DNA of 64,000 nt from Rhinopithecus roxellana. Lineage: Eukaryota > Chordata > Mammalia > Primates > Cercopithecidae. Location of the stretch: positions 78,140,563 to 78,204,562 of the forward strand of contig NC_044564.1 of the NCBI RefSeq assembly GCF_007565055.1, written 5' to 3'. The notes beneath the pieces are model-generated. The model was not told the origin of the DNA and did no database searches. It was given only the letters and a program-made list of their open reading frames with translations. Below, piece by piece: positions 1-11,953 of the stretch (its first letter is position 1; every line of letters starts with the position of its first letter). A program made the position numbers and the translations under genes.

Positions 1-1
1 A

Positions 2-2336
2 ATAGAAAAAGAGGGAATCCTCCCTAACTCATTTTATGAGGCCAACATCATCCTGATACCAAAGCCTGGCAGAGACACAACAAAAAAAAGAGAATTTTAG
101 ACCAATATCCCTGATGAACATTGATGCAAAAATTCTCAATAAAATACTGGCAAACCGGATTCAGCAGCACATCAAAAAGCTTATCCACCATGATCAAGTG
201 GGCTTCATCCCTGGGATGCAAGGCTGGTTCAACATTCGCAAATCAATAAACATAATCCAGCATATAAACAGAACCAAAGACAAGAACCACATGATCATCT
301 CAATAGATGCAGAAAAGGCTTTTGACAAAATTCAACAGCCCTTCATGCTAAAAACGCTCAATAAATTCGGTATTGATGGAACGTATCTCAAAATAATAAG
401 AGCCATTTATGACAAACCCACAGCTAATATCATACTGAATGGGCAAAAACTGGAAAAATTCCCTTTGAAAACTGGCACAAGACAGGGATGCCCTCTCTCA
501 CCACTCCTATTCAACATAGTGTTGGAAGTTCTGGCTAGGGCAATCAGGCAAGAGAAAGAAATCAAGGGTATCCAGTTAGGAAAAGAAGAAGTCAAATTGT
601 CCCTGTTTGCAGATGACATGATTGTATATTTAGAAAACCCCATCGTCTCAGCCCAAAATCTCCTTAAGCTGATAAGCAACTTCAGCAAAGTCTCAGGATA
701 CAAAATTAATGTGCAAAAATCACAAGCATTCTTATACACCAGTAACAGACAAGCAGAGAGCCAAATCAGGAATGAACTTCCATTCACAATTGCTTCAAAG
801 AGAATAAAATACCTAGGAATCCAGCTTACAAGGGATGTAAAGGACCTCTTCAAGGAGAACGACAAACCACTGCTCAGTGAAATCAAAGAGGACACAAACA
901 AATGGAAGAACATACCATGCTCATGGATAGGAAGAATCAATATCGTGAAAATGGCCATACTGCCCAAGGTTATTTATAGATTCAATGCCATCCCCATCAA
1001 GCTACCAATGACTTTCTTCACAGAATTGGAAAAAACTGCTTTAAAGTTCATATGGAACCAAAAAAGAGCCCGCATTGCCAAGACAATCCTAAGTCAAAAG
1101 GACAAAGCTGGAGGCGTCACGCTACCTGACTTCAAACTATACTACAAGGCTACAGTAACCAAAACAGCATGGTACTGGTACCAAAACAGAGATATAGACC
1201 AATGGAACAGAACAGAGTCCTCAGAAATAATACCGCACATCTACAGCCATCTGATCTTTGACAAACCTGAGAGAAACAAGAAATGGGGAAAGGATTCCCT
1301 ATTTAATAAATGGTGCTGGGAAAATTGGCTAGCCATAAGTAGAAAGCTGAAACTGGATCCTTTCCTTACCCCTTATACGAAGATTAATTCAAGATGGATT
1401 AGAGACTTAAATGTTAGACCTAATCCCATAAAAACCCTAGAAGAAAATCTAGGTAGTACCATTCAGGACATAGGCATGGGCAAGGACTTCATGTCTAAAA
1501 CACCAAAAGCAATGGCAGCAAAAGCCAAAATTGACAAATGGGATCTAATTAAACTAAAGAGCTTTTGCACAGCAAAAGAAACTACCATCAGAGTGAACAG
1601 GCAACCTACAGAATGGGAGAAAATTTTTGCAACCTACTCATCTGACAAAGGGCTAATATCCAGAATCTACAAAGAACTCAAACAAACATACGAGAAAAAA
1701 ACAAACAACCCCATCAAAAAGTGGGGAAAGGATATGAACAGACATTTCTCAAAAGAAGATATTCATACAGCCAACAGACACATGAAAAAACGCTCATCAT
1801 CACTCACCATCAGAGAAATGCAAATCAAAACCACAATGAGATACCATCTCACACCAGTTAGAATGGCAATCATTAAGAAGTCAGGAAACAACAGGTGTTG
1901 GAGAGGATGTGGAGAAATAGGAACACTTTTACACTGTTGGTGGGATTGTAAACTAGTTCAACCATTATGGAAAACAGTATGGCAATTCCTCAAGGATCTA
2001 GAACTAGATGTACCATATGACCCAGCCATCCCACTACTGGGTATATACCCAAAGGATTATAAATTATTCTACTACAAAGACACATGCACACGTATGTTTA
2101 TTGCAGCACTATTCACAATAGCAAAGACTTGGAATCAACCCAAATGTCCATCTGTGACAGACTGGATTAAGAAAATGTGGCACATATACACCATGGAATA
2201 CTATGCAGCCATAAAAAAGGATGAGTTTGCGTCCTTTGTAGGGACATGGATGCAGCTGGAAACCATCATTCTTAGCAAACTATCACAAGAACAGAAAACC
2301 AAACACCGCATGTTCTCACTCATAGGTGGGAACTGA
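2..2336 (+). pseudogene. L1 ORF2p C-terminal fragment (RT, C-terminal domain), frameshifted
   Basis: ORF2p is the L1 endonuclease/reverse transcriptase that primes cDNA synthesis on nicked chromosomal DNA. Only its C-terminal part is in the window. From 114 to 2336 a single open frame of 740 codons runs to the normal stop. It contains the RT catalytic FADD motif at 605-616, the conserved PLSPLLFNIVLE block upstream, and the cysteine-rich C-terminal segment with CWRGCGEIGTLLHCWWDC near 1896-1950. Upstream, codons 2-91 continue the protein (FYEANIILIPKPGRD) in another frame. The run of eight A residues at about 82-89 has one more A than the second copy, which breaks the frame. Apart from that one insertion the visible part is intact, so this copy looks slightly less decayed than the full-length one. 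It is not expected to make a functional protein. Confidence 0.93.
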
Positions 2337-2563
2337 ACAATGAGATCCCTTGGACTCGGGAAGGGGAACATCACGCACTGGGGCCTATCATGGGGAGGGG
2401 GGAGGGGGGAGGAGGGAGGGATTGCATTGGGGAGTTATACATGATATAAATGATGAATTGATGGGTGCTGACGAGTTGATGGGTGCAGCACACCAACATG
2501 GCATAAGTATACATATGTAACAAACCTGCACGTTATGCACATGTACCCTAGAACTTAAAGTAT

Positions 2564-2569
2564 AATAAA
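2564..2569 (+). terminator. L1 polyadenylation signal AATAAA
   Basis: An AATAAA hexamer directly precedes the 22-base poly(A) tail, as in normal L1 3' ends. The second young L1 has lost this hexamer. Confidence 0.85.
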
Positions 2570-2588
2570 AAAAAAAAAAAAAAAAAAA

Positions 2589-3655
2589 CAGTCTTGTGTG
2601 AGATTTCCCCATAGTTTAATGCAGTCCTGACTTTTCTAAAAAGAGATTAAAGAAAAACAGCATAACTAATTTTAAATAGAGAATAAAACAAAATTCCTGA
2701 CACATGCAAAAACTCATAAATTATAGTTTAGTAGAGAATACTGGAGAGAGAAATACCATTATATTTATCATATACCCTTAAAAGCTTTGCGTGTTGCCAA
2801 AATGGCATACAATAGTGAAAATCATAAATGTAATTTACCACATTTCAGAGAACTCTGTGATATATTGTCCACAATTTGTAATAGCTCTTATAGACAACTA
2901 TAACATATTTTGGAAATAGAACAAGAGCAGCCCAGAATCTTTTTCTGTCAACCACTAATTTACCAGAAAGCAAACTTTCTGGAACTTGTTGTCAGCTCCA
3001 GAATGAGGGTGATTTTCTCTTTTATTCTCTTTTCTTTTGAGGATTACAAGTACCTGTGCTTTAAAAATGTGTAAAAGGTTTGTACATTTCTATGCCATGC
3101 TACACAGTCACCTTCAAATACCTAGAAATATGACTATTTTCTAACAATATTTCATCTATGTTTTTCTTTCTCTAAAAAGTACACACTATAGATGATAAAG
3201 TTGCTGAATATGCCTTATGAATAAATTTTAATAAAATTTTCAAGAGTATGAAAACATATAACATGAGTACCTAGCCAATCAATTACAGTACCTGCCACTA
3301 TTTAGCCCTCACACTTCACCACATGACTACAGATTTAAAAGAGAGCAGGCATCAGCTAAGTGGACCATGGTAAATTTCCCCTCAAAAGATCCTCACTATA
3401 GATAAGCCCATCTGTATTCAGCCATGGGGCAGAGTGTGTTTTCTAAGTTGGCAATGCCTAATGATTTGATTATATACTAACCTATCATTCAGAATCCAGT
3501 CTCTAGTCAAGGTCCTTCATCAGGAGGCTGGGACTACTCACTTGCCTTCCCCAATCCTCCAGCCACTGCATACTGAGTCATTCAAGATCTTCCAAAGAGC
3601 CATGCTCCACTCTGACAGTATGGAGTTTTGTTACTGTCCTTCCTACAAACTCTTC
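2589..3655. other. No gene; unassigned single-copy DNA
   Basis: AT-rich sequence with stops in all frames. I recognise no repeat family with confidence. The part from about 3480 resembles L2 weakly. Confidence 0.5.
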
Positions 3656-3989
3656 TTTTTTTTTTTTTTTTTTTCCTTGGTTTTGTTTGGTTTGGTTTGG
3701 TTTGGTTTGAGACAGAGTCTTGCTCTGTCACCCAGGCTGGAGTGCAGTGGTGAGATCTCAGCTCACTGCAACCTTTGCCTCCCGGGTTCAAGCAATTCTC
3801 CTGCCTCAGCCTCCTGAGTAGCTGGGATTACAGGCACACACCACCACACCCAGCTAATTTTTGTACCTTTAGTAGAGATGGAGTTTCACAATGTTGGTCA
3901 GGCTGGTCTCGAACTCCTGACCTTCCAATCCGCCTGCCTTGGCCTCCCAAAGGGCTGGGATTACAGGTGTGAGCCACATCGCCCAGGCC
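3656..3989 (-). mobile_element. Alu SINE, minus strand
   Basis: The reverse complement of a full dimeric Alu. It has a poly(T) run at 3656-3674, then TTTGG repeats (about 3680-3709) that represent a mutated A-tail, then GAGACAGAGTCTTGCTCTGT. The left-monomer end is near 3960-3989 (GGGATTACAGGTGTGAGCCA). Several substitutions suggest an AluS-level age or older. Flanking target duplications are not clear. Confidence 0.95.
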
Positions 3990-4334
3990 TTTTCTATCTT
4001 TTAAGCAACCGCAAAGCAATTCCTTTGGTTGCCCATGTGAGGGAAAATTCTCTTCATATTTAGATTTCTCCATCTGTAGTAGAATGACTTAATCAAACGA
4101 TATTTATTTTCTGCTGTCCTATAAATTCCTTGAGGGCAGATATAGGTCACTTTTTTTTTTTTCATTTCTATAATGAATTGCCTATTGTTTTTAACATGAC
4201 AGTACTGAATAAAGCTTTCTTAACAAATACACATCTGAGCTTTTCTCTCTTCCCCAGAGCTCTATTTAGTAGGGAGGTAGTGAACTATGTATCTCCCTGG
4301 TCTAAACATGGGTTTTTTATTGCTCTCTGACTTA
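3990..4334. other. No gene; possible L2 tail
   Basis: The stretch around 4115-4140 (CCTTGAGGGCAGATATAGG) resembles the 3' end of L2. The rest is unassigned. Confidence 0.35.
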
Positions 4335-4980
4335 ATGCCTATGGTAATTGCTGCCACCCTGCACCAATGCCTCAAGTCCATTTTCCATATAGAAGTCAGA
4401 CTGATCTTATTAGAGCATATATTAGAGCATTTCCTTTCCCTGATTAAATTTCTCCAGTGATTTTGCACAGGCATTTAAAATTAAATTCAAATTCCCTTTT
4501 CTGGCCTTGGTGATCTTGTCTTGTACATGTCTTCATCCTCCCCTGATACCTCTCTTCCTCTTGCTCAATGCACCTCAGACACAGTGGTCTTCTTTATGGT
4601 CTTGGAACAACCAGGTAATTTCCAAATTAGTACATTGAATTTACCATCCTCTTAGCCTGAAACTCTGTGCTTCTATATCTTCACATGGCTAGTTTAGCCT
4701 CACTGATACTTACTCTAAAAGCCTTCTCTGAGTATCGTGTCCAAAGTAGCTGCCCAAGATGCTCTCTGTCATGTCACCTATTTTATGTTCTTAAGAGCTC
4801 TTACAATTTTCTGAAATTTTCCAAGGCATGGATTTATTACCTGTCTTCCCCACTGTGTTAATCCCATGAGATTAGGAATCCCATCTGTTTTATTTCCCAC
4901 AATATCCTTAGTACTTAAAACAGTGTCTGGCACACAATTGGCACTCAATACATGATCTGAATAAATAAATGAATGAAACT
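4335..4980 (+). mobile_element. LINE-2 (L2) 3' end
   Basis: This is a decayed L2 running through the C-terminal RT region to the 3' terminus. Recognisable landmarks in order are a block like 'aaatttctccagtgattttg' (4447-4466), 'ggccttggtgatcttgtctt', a pyrimidine-rich middle, 'cccatgagattaggaatccc' and the classic tail 'gtgtctggcacacaattggc' followed by a TGAATAAATAAATGAATG end at 4957-4975. L2 was active early in mammalian evolution, so this copy is long dead. Confidence 0.8.
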
Positions 4981-6520
4981 GGTTTTTGCTTCCACACTTC
5001 AACTTTTTAATTTTCTTTTACAATTTTATTCTCAAAAATAGCTCTCTTTTATAATCTAAGGGTAATCCCAAAATAGTACATACAGAAATCATGGCTTAAT
5101 CATCTTTGAACTTATTCAGTCTACCATGTGTCAGGCATATAGTTGGTGCTCAGTATTTATAAAATTCCATATGTATATAATCATTTATTCTCATATATGC
5201 TCAGGAGTTATATGTACAGATGTACCCAAATGCAAACTCCAACTAATGAATATATTTTATTACTGAAGTTCATTTTTCACTTTGTTCATTTGGTTAGAAA
5301 AAGATGCTTTCTGAGTTTTAATTTTGTAGAGGAGAAGTTCTATTCACAAATTAACTGATATTCTATTTAGCCTATCACCTTCTGAACTCTACAACCTAAT
5401 AGCCTCTTATAAAATTCTTATTAACTCTGACCCCAGCTTGTTTTGGTAAAGAAAATCTACACTACTGATTTATTTAGGTCACCTACCCTTTCCTTCTTAT
5501 TTGGGCTTATTTGTGAGTATAATTAAAATTATTTCTTAAATAGCTACCCATCTTTCTAAATCAAATCAATTTTTGGAATTACTGCACATTTTCACACACA
5601 AATATACACATTTTTCTTCATTGTTATTGCTTTGGTTTGCTTCATCTATAATTTACAATTTCATTTGCTAATGATATGAATAAATTCTACAGCTATACTC
5701 ACTATTTTTCCTTTACTATCATGAAATTAATTAAGATAACACGGTCACTTTGTCCCAAGTCTCTTATCACTTTCATATCAATAATTAGTTCTCTCTGTGG
5801 TCAGAATTAATTCCAGACTCTGCATTCCTCAAATTGTTTTCTTCATTTTCTGATTGACAAAATAATCCAAAGCAATTGAAAAGTATTTTTAAGTCTGCTT
5901 TTACAAATTTGGACTTTTAACAAGTGTCTAAATACGTGAGGTCCTCTATTCAAAAACCTTCCATTGCTTCTCCCACTCCTGGAATCTGGTTTAGGAAAGT
6001 CTTAATTACAACCCATTCTGCCTGAAGCAGTTAAAGCTATATGTCTGTTCTGGACAGGAATCCCTTGATTCTAAGGATCAAAAGACTTTCCAAATGAGAT
6101 CAAGTGAGGGGACTCAAAAAGGATGCAGTGGACTATCACAGAGAATCAGGCCATGTAGCAAGAAGACCTGGAGCAACTAAGAAGCAAAGCACCTTGGTTC
6201 AAATTCTATCTCTACCATTTATAAAATGTGTAAATCTGAGCAGCCACACTTCTCAATAGAGTAACATTTCTAGCATTCTATAGAAACATACTTGTTTTAT
6301 TTTATAAATACCAAATTATAACAACCTTGTAGATTATGAACTTTAGTATTCCATAAAAATCATTCCTATGAAATGTCAACATTTTGAAGCTTATAAAAAG
6401 TCAAAGAAAGGACTCAACTTTAAAAATTCTATTCTAGGCTATCAGAGAATCCTAGTAGCGCACCAAAGAATCCTGGACCCTACTTTGAGAAACACTTTCC
6501 TCCAAAAAGAAAGAAATCTC
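4981..6520. other. No gene; unassigned
   Basis: AT-rich single-copy sequence. A short L2- or MIR-like tail (GTCAGGCATATAGTTGGTGC, 5129-5148) and a MIR-like patch near 6180-6240 are too weak to call. Confidence 0.5.
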
Positions 6521-6785
6521 AGTGGTTAAGAGCATAGGCCCTGGAGTAGGAAAAACTTGCATTTAAATCTGTACTCTAGCAAAAATGATCTGTATAAATT
6601 TAGGCAAGGTATTTTAACATCTCTTTATAGAGAGAAATATAAAATATGAAGTAGAAATACGTTTATGTATTTCCTCGTTCACAAAGTGAGAATTACAGAA
6701 TTCACTTCCTAGATTTATTATGAGCAATAAATAAAATGATATCTGAGGTTAGTGAAATGATGTCCTAGAGTATTAGCTATTACTT
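6521..6785 (+). mobile_element. MIR SINE
   Basis: The order of blocks follows MIR. It starts AGTGGTTAAGAGCATAGGCC (6521-6540, tRNA-derived head), then 'ttaggcaaggtattttaaca', a core region, and ends 'tagagtattagctattactt'. The copy is heavily diverged, as expected for an ancient mammalian SINE. Confidence 0.75.
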
Positions 6786-7884
6786 CCATCGTACACACAC
6801 ACACAAAATTCAACAGAATTTCTCACCTCTTGAAGATAATCTATCCAATAACCACCTTTCTGCCTTTTTACCTGGATACCTTTTTCTCCTTCTGCATCAG
6901 CATTATCTCACTGAGACTGTAAGCCAACCAAGAGCAGAGATTACATGTGAAAATTTGCCTGAAACATCTAAATAATTGGATTAGAACTTTTGGGTAATGT
7001 TATTACTGTAAAGTAGGAGATGGCTATAAAATTACCTAATCTATAATTAATCCTATTTTTCTTCTGGATTCATCTTTTTTTGAAGTCCATAAAATTCAGC
7101 AGAGTTCACTTCATAAAACTTAGAAAGAATATGTCTTGTAATAATTGTTTCCTAGGATGGAAAATCACATAGAATAGACTGACAAACAACTTGTCCAATA
7201 ATAAAACAATTTTCTTTTAAAGCAAATTCATTTTTTTCCAATCTGATTGATGCTTTCTTATTGGGCCTATATATGAGTTTGTTAAAAAGTTCTATAAATC
7301 TTTAGCATTCATATTCTATCATTTTAAATTTCAGAGACCGGATAAATGTTGAGAAAACACACCTATAGCTAACTCCTCCTGCCTAAGACTCCTAAGACAA
7401 GTCACTTCATGCTAAATCTGAGCATACAAATTGGAAGGACACTGCTAAAGCTGCAGAAGGACATGAACAGACACCCCAAAGAATTGTAAGTTTCAAGAGT
7501 TTTAAGATTATGAATTATGAAGAAGATTAGCCTTGATTCAACCTTCCTATCTTAGAGATGAAAAGATTAAGCAAGATCTCACTGGTTCAATGATAGGCTT
7601 TTTCAAATCTTCTAAGGCAGAAAACAGATTGAGTCCAATGAGTTGGCTGAGCTACTACAGACAGAAAGTAATTCAAAAGTCATTGACGAAAGTTGATAAG
7701 GGACCAGACCCCAGGCAATCAAGACTATGTTTTCTACAGGAAAGATTGCTAGATTCTAACACCAAAGTAATAAAAAGATTATATTGGAACAGTGTGAATT
7801 GGGGATGATAAATATTTTACTATTCTAGAGGACAAATTTGAAAATGAACAGATATAAAGCTAATAATTACCACATGCAGATCCA
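6786..7884. other. No gene; unassigned
   Basis: AT-rich sequence with a short CACACACAC run near 6795. The small open frame at 7533-7808 shows no family features. Confidence 0.5.
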
Positions 7885-7995
7885 GATACCAAGTACATAT
7901 TCATTCATGATTGCATTAATGAGCACCTTGCCCTGCTCCCAGGCTCTGAGGAATAAAGTAGTGAACAAGGCAGTTATTCTTACAAAATCATTGAG
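7885..7995 (-). mobile_element. L2 3' fragment, minus strand
   Basis: The reverse complement of the L2 3' end: ATTCATTCATGATTGCATTA, then GAGCACCTTGCCC, then 'aaagtagtgaacaaggcagt', matching the order expected for an inverted L2 tail. Confidence 0.55.
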
Positions 7996-8198
7996 AAGCA
8001 AGCATTACAAGTTCAACTGAACAATTTGATTAAAACTCTTTTCTGAACTTCAGAAATATTAAAAATGACCACAATAATACAGTAAATGAGAAAACAGACT
8101 TCCAACTCTAAACTGAGTGTTCTTCCCTTTGCATAATGCTTGTCCAAACAGTAGGTTGCCCTGAAATATAAATAGCCTCTATCCCTATTATTCCCACT

Positions 8199-8425
8199 GG
8201 TTGGGTACAGGCTCTGAAGGCAGATGGTCTGTGTACAAATCCCACTACTACCTAGTAACCTTAGACAACCTAGAGCGAGATCTCTAAGTATCTCACATGC
8301 CTCATCTGAAAAATGGAAGTGATAACAGTGTGAATTTCATAGAGATGTTGCGAGAGTTACAAGTTCTCGAAACAGTGCCTGCATACCATATACTTTTCAT
8401 AAATGTCAAACATTATTATTATTAC
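8199..8425 (+). mobile_element. MIR SINE
   Basis: MIR landmarks in order: GGTTGGGTACAGGCTCTGAA, 'tacaaatcccactactacc', 'cctcatctgaaaaatggaag', then 'cgaaacagtgcctgcat'. It is followed by an ATT-rich tail. Confidence 0.75.
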
Positions 8426-8639
8426 TATTATGTATACATATATACACCTACATGTGTGCATACATTTAATTTTATTTTGTGAACTGAAATCTACTTTGCA
8501 TATAAAATTTGACAGATGTTAGTGATTTGTTTTACCGTCTCTGAAAATGTACCACAATCATAATAAAATATGCTAGTTTGGATCAATAATGAAGTCTTCC
8601 TATCTAAATGGTTTAAATTGACAAACATTGGCAAAGTTT

Positions 8640-9230
8640 TGGAAATTAAGTCTGCAGACCCAGATTTTTAAAATAAGACTGACATTTATTACAGTTGCAC
8701 ATAGGAAAAGTGGGAGAAGCATACACAGGACCTTCATATTGCAACTGTGAAAATGGTGCCCTGTGAAAATGGTGCTCTATGGAGGTGTGCAGCCGGCAGC
8801 TGGCCAAGCTGTTCCTAATGGCTCCAAGCACACAGAAATGACTCACCCCCAGTTGTCCTGGTAAATGTAATAAATAGCCTGACTCCATTTTTGATGTTTG
8901 GCTATTGACAACTTTCAACATTCCCACCCTCTTCCTCTTTCTCCTTAGCACTAGCAGGTAGTTCAAACAGCACTCACTGTATCCCCACTACCTAACCACT
9001 ATAAAAGTCCCAAACGCACTCCATTTCTTATTCATGCATTTTATTTTGGGATCCACTTGGGAAATTTGTCCTGCTCTTCTCAGAAACCCTCATTATGTGG
9101 GTAACAAACCTTTTAATATGCTATTGGTGCAGGTGTGGTATCCTCAGTCTTGATACCAAAACCAAATTTCGGATTGGGTAGGAAGGTACATTCAGCTTCT
9201 GAAAGGCACCACAACAGTATCTTAAAGGTC
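8640..9230 (+). repeat. LTR-like sequence, family not determined
   Basis: The second half looks like an LTR. It has a TATA-type box CTATAAAAG (8999-9007), then about 100 bases later AACAAACCTTTT, which looks like a decayed polyadenylation signal region, then a pyrimidine/GT-rich U5-like part (GGTGCAGGTGTGGTATCC). The family and the exact borders are not certain. An imperfect 16-base tandem duplication (GTGAAAATGGTGC) lies at about 8746-8777. Confidence 0.35.
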
Positions 9231-9937
9231 AAAACCATTCCTTTAGTCATTCCTTGCAAAACTAGCTCAGTGGTTCAGGTAAGTAATTTAAGGGAATCTT
9301 TAAAATAACTATTTCCTGAGAGTTAAGGGTCTCTTTATTCAATAATTACTTTTATAGAGTTTTCTAAGACACTGCTTTTCATTTTTCTGTGGTCATCTCT
9401 TCTTAGGAACATGATATATTTTGCCTTTAGGGTGGGAATGTTAGAGAGAGGAGTCTTGGGAAAACAATGAGAGTTGAAGACAGAGATTTCTAAGGACACA
9501 AGGGCACCTGGATAGGGGAATGCTGACACAGACAAAAATATTTTCTAGTTTTCCCATAACAATTTCAGATTACCTGTTACCACAGCATCACTATTTATAG
9601 TAGCCCCTTTTTACTCTCAGAAGTACCCCGATTGTATGACAGTTTATACATAATCTGATAGAGTCTTTGTCAAATGCATCTTGAGACACACTGTGGACCA
9701 CGGTACATCTACAGAGGAGGGAAGAGTAGAGTCTTCATCAAAGATATCGTAAGAACTCTGAGAAGCTATAACAATTGATGAAATACCTGTATTTCTCAAG
9801 TAACTTGGAATACAGAAAGAGATGGGTATGTAATTGTCGTCACGGTACCCTGACAGTTGCTATAATTGATAGTGATATGGCAATAAAAATACATATGAGT
9901 TCAAGAAGTATCTTTTTTGATAGGTTACATATGTAAA
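9231..9937. other. No gene; unassigned
   Basis: Single-copy-looking AT-rich DNA with no repeat or frame I can support. Confidence 0.5.
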
Positions 9938-10155
9938 CAGGAGATTTGGAGTTGAGAGACATTCCAATTTCTGCTCCATTGCTTTCTAAGTCTGTGACTT
10001 GAGTAATCATAATATCTGTAAATCTTAGCTTTGAAACAGATAGTTATTCCTGGTTTTCAAAACTGTTATAAGATCTAAAAAAGCTAACATAGGTAAAGGT
10101 CATTACAGAACACCTGGCACATAAAAGGCACTATATAAATTACAGCTATTGCATA
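9938..10155 (+). mobile_element. MIR SINE
   Basis: Diverged MIR: 'atttggagttgagagac', 'ctaagtctgtgacttgag', 'aggtaaaggtcattacagaa', 'cacctggcacataaaaggca', 'aaattacagctatt', in consensus order. Confidence 0.65.
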
Positions 10156-10868
10156 TTGTGATAATGACACCATTATCACCACACCCACTATTTTTATTGT
10201 TATTATTATTATTGTTTATGGCAACATTATCCAGGTTACCAAGTTCTTCCAAGTATTCTTCTGTGTTTGATTTAATAAAGAAAATAATTCTGTATAAAAG
10301 CCACCTACATTAATGAATTTTTTTGTTTTAAGGCTGCTGGTTGGGACTATAAATTGAAACTATACTTCTGAAAGGTAATTTGTCAAAACATATAAAATCC
10401 TTAAAATGTATATATATTTTGAATGAACATTTGCATTTATAGATTTTCATCCTTAGAGAAAATTATTTTCATACATAGTCAACAGGGTTTAGTAATTTGG
10501 GGCATAAACTTTGGGTCACATAGCACAAAATTAAATATCACACTTAATTATTAAGTTACAGAAAATCTTTAGTGCTTAGTCATTTCCTTTTTAAGACAGA
10601 AATAGTTATCTATTTCATGGGACTATCAGGACAATATAATAAAATTATGGAAACAAAGAGTAGTGTATGGACTTTAATAAGTGTTCAAGTGTCATTTTTA
10701 TTAGATACAACAAGTCATTTCAAAATTATTTATAATCATGAATTTAAAAATTAGTTGAACTATGTTATAATAAAGGAAACAATTAAAGTTATACATATAA
10801 TTAGAGTATTTTAATGTAACAATGGAGCATTTAAAAATAATATGAAGTGTATGATTATTCTTATTTTT
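10156..10868. other. No gene; AT-rich unassigned
   Basis: Contains a small ATT repeat at 10193-10217. No gene or known repeat is visible. Confidence 0.5.
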
Positions 10869-10880
10869 AAGTAAAACTTT

Positions 10881-11187
10881 TTTTTTTTATTTTGAGATGG
10901 AGTCTTGCTCTTGTCGACCAGGCTGGAGTAAAATGACATGATCTCTGCTCACTGTAACCTCTGCCTCCCGGGTTCAAGTTATTCTCCTGACGCAGCCTCC
11001 TGAGTAGCTGGGATCACAGGTGTGTGCCACCATACTCAGCTAATTTTTGTATTTTTGTATTTTTAGTAGAGATGGGGTTTCACCATGTTGGCCAGGCTTG
11101 TCTTGAACTCCTGACCTCAACTGATCTACCTGCCTCAGCCTCCCAAAATGCTGGGATTACAGGCGAGAGCCATCATCGCACCAGGCC
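10881..11187 (-). mobile_element. Alu SINE, minus strand, with target-site duplication
   Basis: The reverse complement of a full dimeric Alu, with a short poly(T) start, GAGATGGAGTCTTGCTC, and the end CACCAGGCC. It is flanked by the direct repeat AAGTAAAACTTT at 10869-10880 and 11188-11199, a clear 12-base target duplication. A TTTTTGTA block is duplicated in the monomer linker (11045-11060). Divergence suggests AluS or older. Confidence 0.95.
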
Positions 11188-11199
11188 AAGTAAAACTTT

Positions 11200-11798
11200 C
11201 AAGTAAAACAGTTTGAGTATAAAAATGTAAGAGTAGCTATTTCTCTTCAGTGCGACTATATATGATTATCATTCTTGTTTTCCCTATGTTTCAAAAAGTG
11301 ATACGAAATATGACTTACCTTTATAATCACAAAAAGTTTAAAGTTATAAAATGAAGGAAATCCCCAAAATGTATATTTACTTGTCTACAATCTTGTGATT
11401 GCTTTTTAATTGCTTTATAAAGCATTTTAGTATGGATAGTGCAAAAGTTACCATCAGTCTAGGTCAAATATTTAAAATAATTCAGAATCTCTCAGTTAGT
11501 TCAATCCAAATTCATTATACTTATGAAGATTCTCTCTCTGAATTCTATTTGGCACCCTATCAGTGACTCTACACTTAACAAAACAGGTGCAACATTAATG
11601 AGAGCAAGGTAGAAAACCTCCCAAGCAGAAATAAGTGTTTTGACATTATCAAGTGGATTGGCTGTGTAAAATTGCATAGCAATGCAGATTACAATTCTAT
11701 TTAAGACATAAGAATATTGTCTACTAACTACAAAAAATTGATGGAATTTGAGAGAATAAAACAATAAATTCTTGCTATTTCTGAGATACAGAGCAATA
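11200..11798. other. No gene; unassigned
   Basis: AT-rich single-copy sequence. The apparent minus-strand open frame across 11501-12049 exists only because the adjoining microsatellite lacks stops. Confidence 0.5.
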
Positions 11799-11953
11799 GG
11801 AAGAAGAAGAAGAGGAAGAGGAAGAGGAAGAGGAGAAAGAGAGAGAGAAGGAAGGAAGGAAGGAAGGAAGGAAGGAAGGAAGGAAGGAAGGAAGGAAGGA
11901 AGGAAGGAAGGAAGGAAGGAAGGAAGGAAGGAAGGAAAGAAGGAAGAAGAAAA
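11799..11953 (+). repeat. GAA/GGAA polypurine microsatellite
   Basis: A polypurine tract. It starts with GAA and GGAAGA units (11799-11836), passes through a short GA run, then has about 22 uninterrupted GGAA units (about 11849-11937), and ends in degraded GAA. The minus strand reads as a serine/proline/phenylalanine-rich artefact frame. Tandem GGAA is also a repeated ETS-factor core motif. Confidence 0.98.

Larger units (their letters stand above)
1..2588 (+). mobile_element. LINE-1 (young L1PA-level) 3' part, cut by window edge
   Basis: This is the 3' portion of a L1 retrotransposon, entering the window inside ORF2 just upstream of the reverse transcriptase core and running through the ORF2 stop at 2336, a G-rich 3' UTR (G-tract at 2393-2420) and a poly(A) tail at 2567-2588. 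It matches the second young L1 (from 55619) almost base for base over its whole length. The 3' UTR holds a short tandem duplication ending in GATGGGTGC near 2456-2487, also found in the second copy; from general knowledge this is the form seen in Old World monkey L1. The 5' end and left target-site duplication lie outside the window. Confidence 0.97.

Noticed and set aside
407..967. Minus-strand open frames opposite L1 ORF2 (407-967, and 56023-56469 in the second copy)
   Set aside because: The same antisense frame recurs opposite L1 ORF2 in both copies; it is a shadow of the conserved codons.
3542..4073. Several 60-90-codon frames with Cys/Trp-rich peptides at 3542-4073, and similarly at 26732-27254 and 47304-47730
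   Set aside because: These are the usual translations of inverted Alu sequence.
6180..6260. Possible MIR
   Set aside because: Only one block ('ggttcaaattctatctctac') fits; too little to call.
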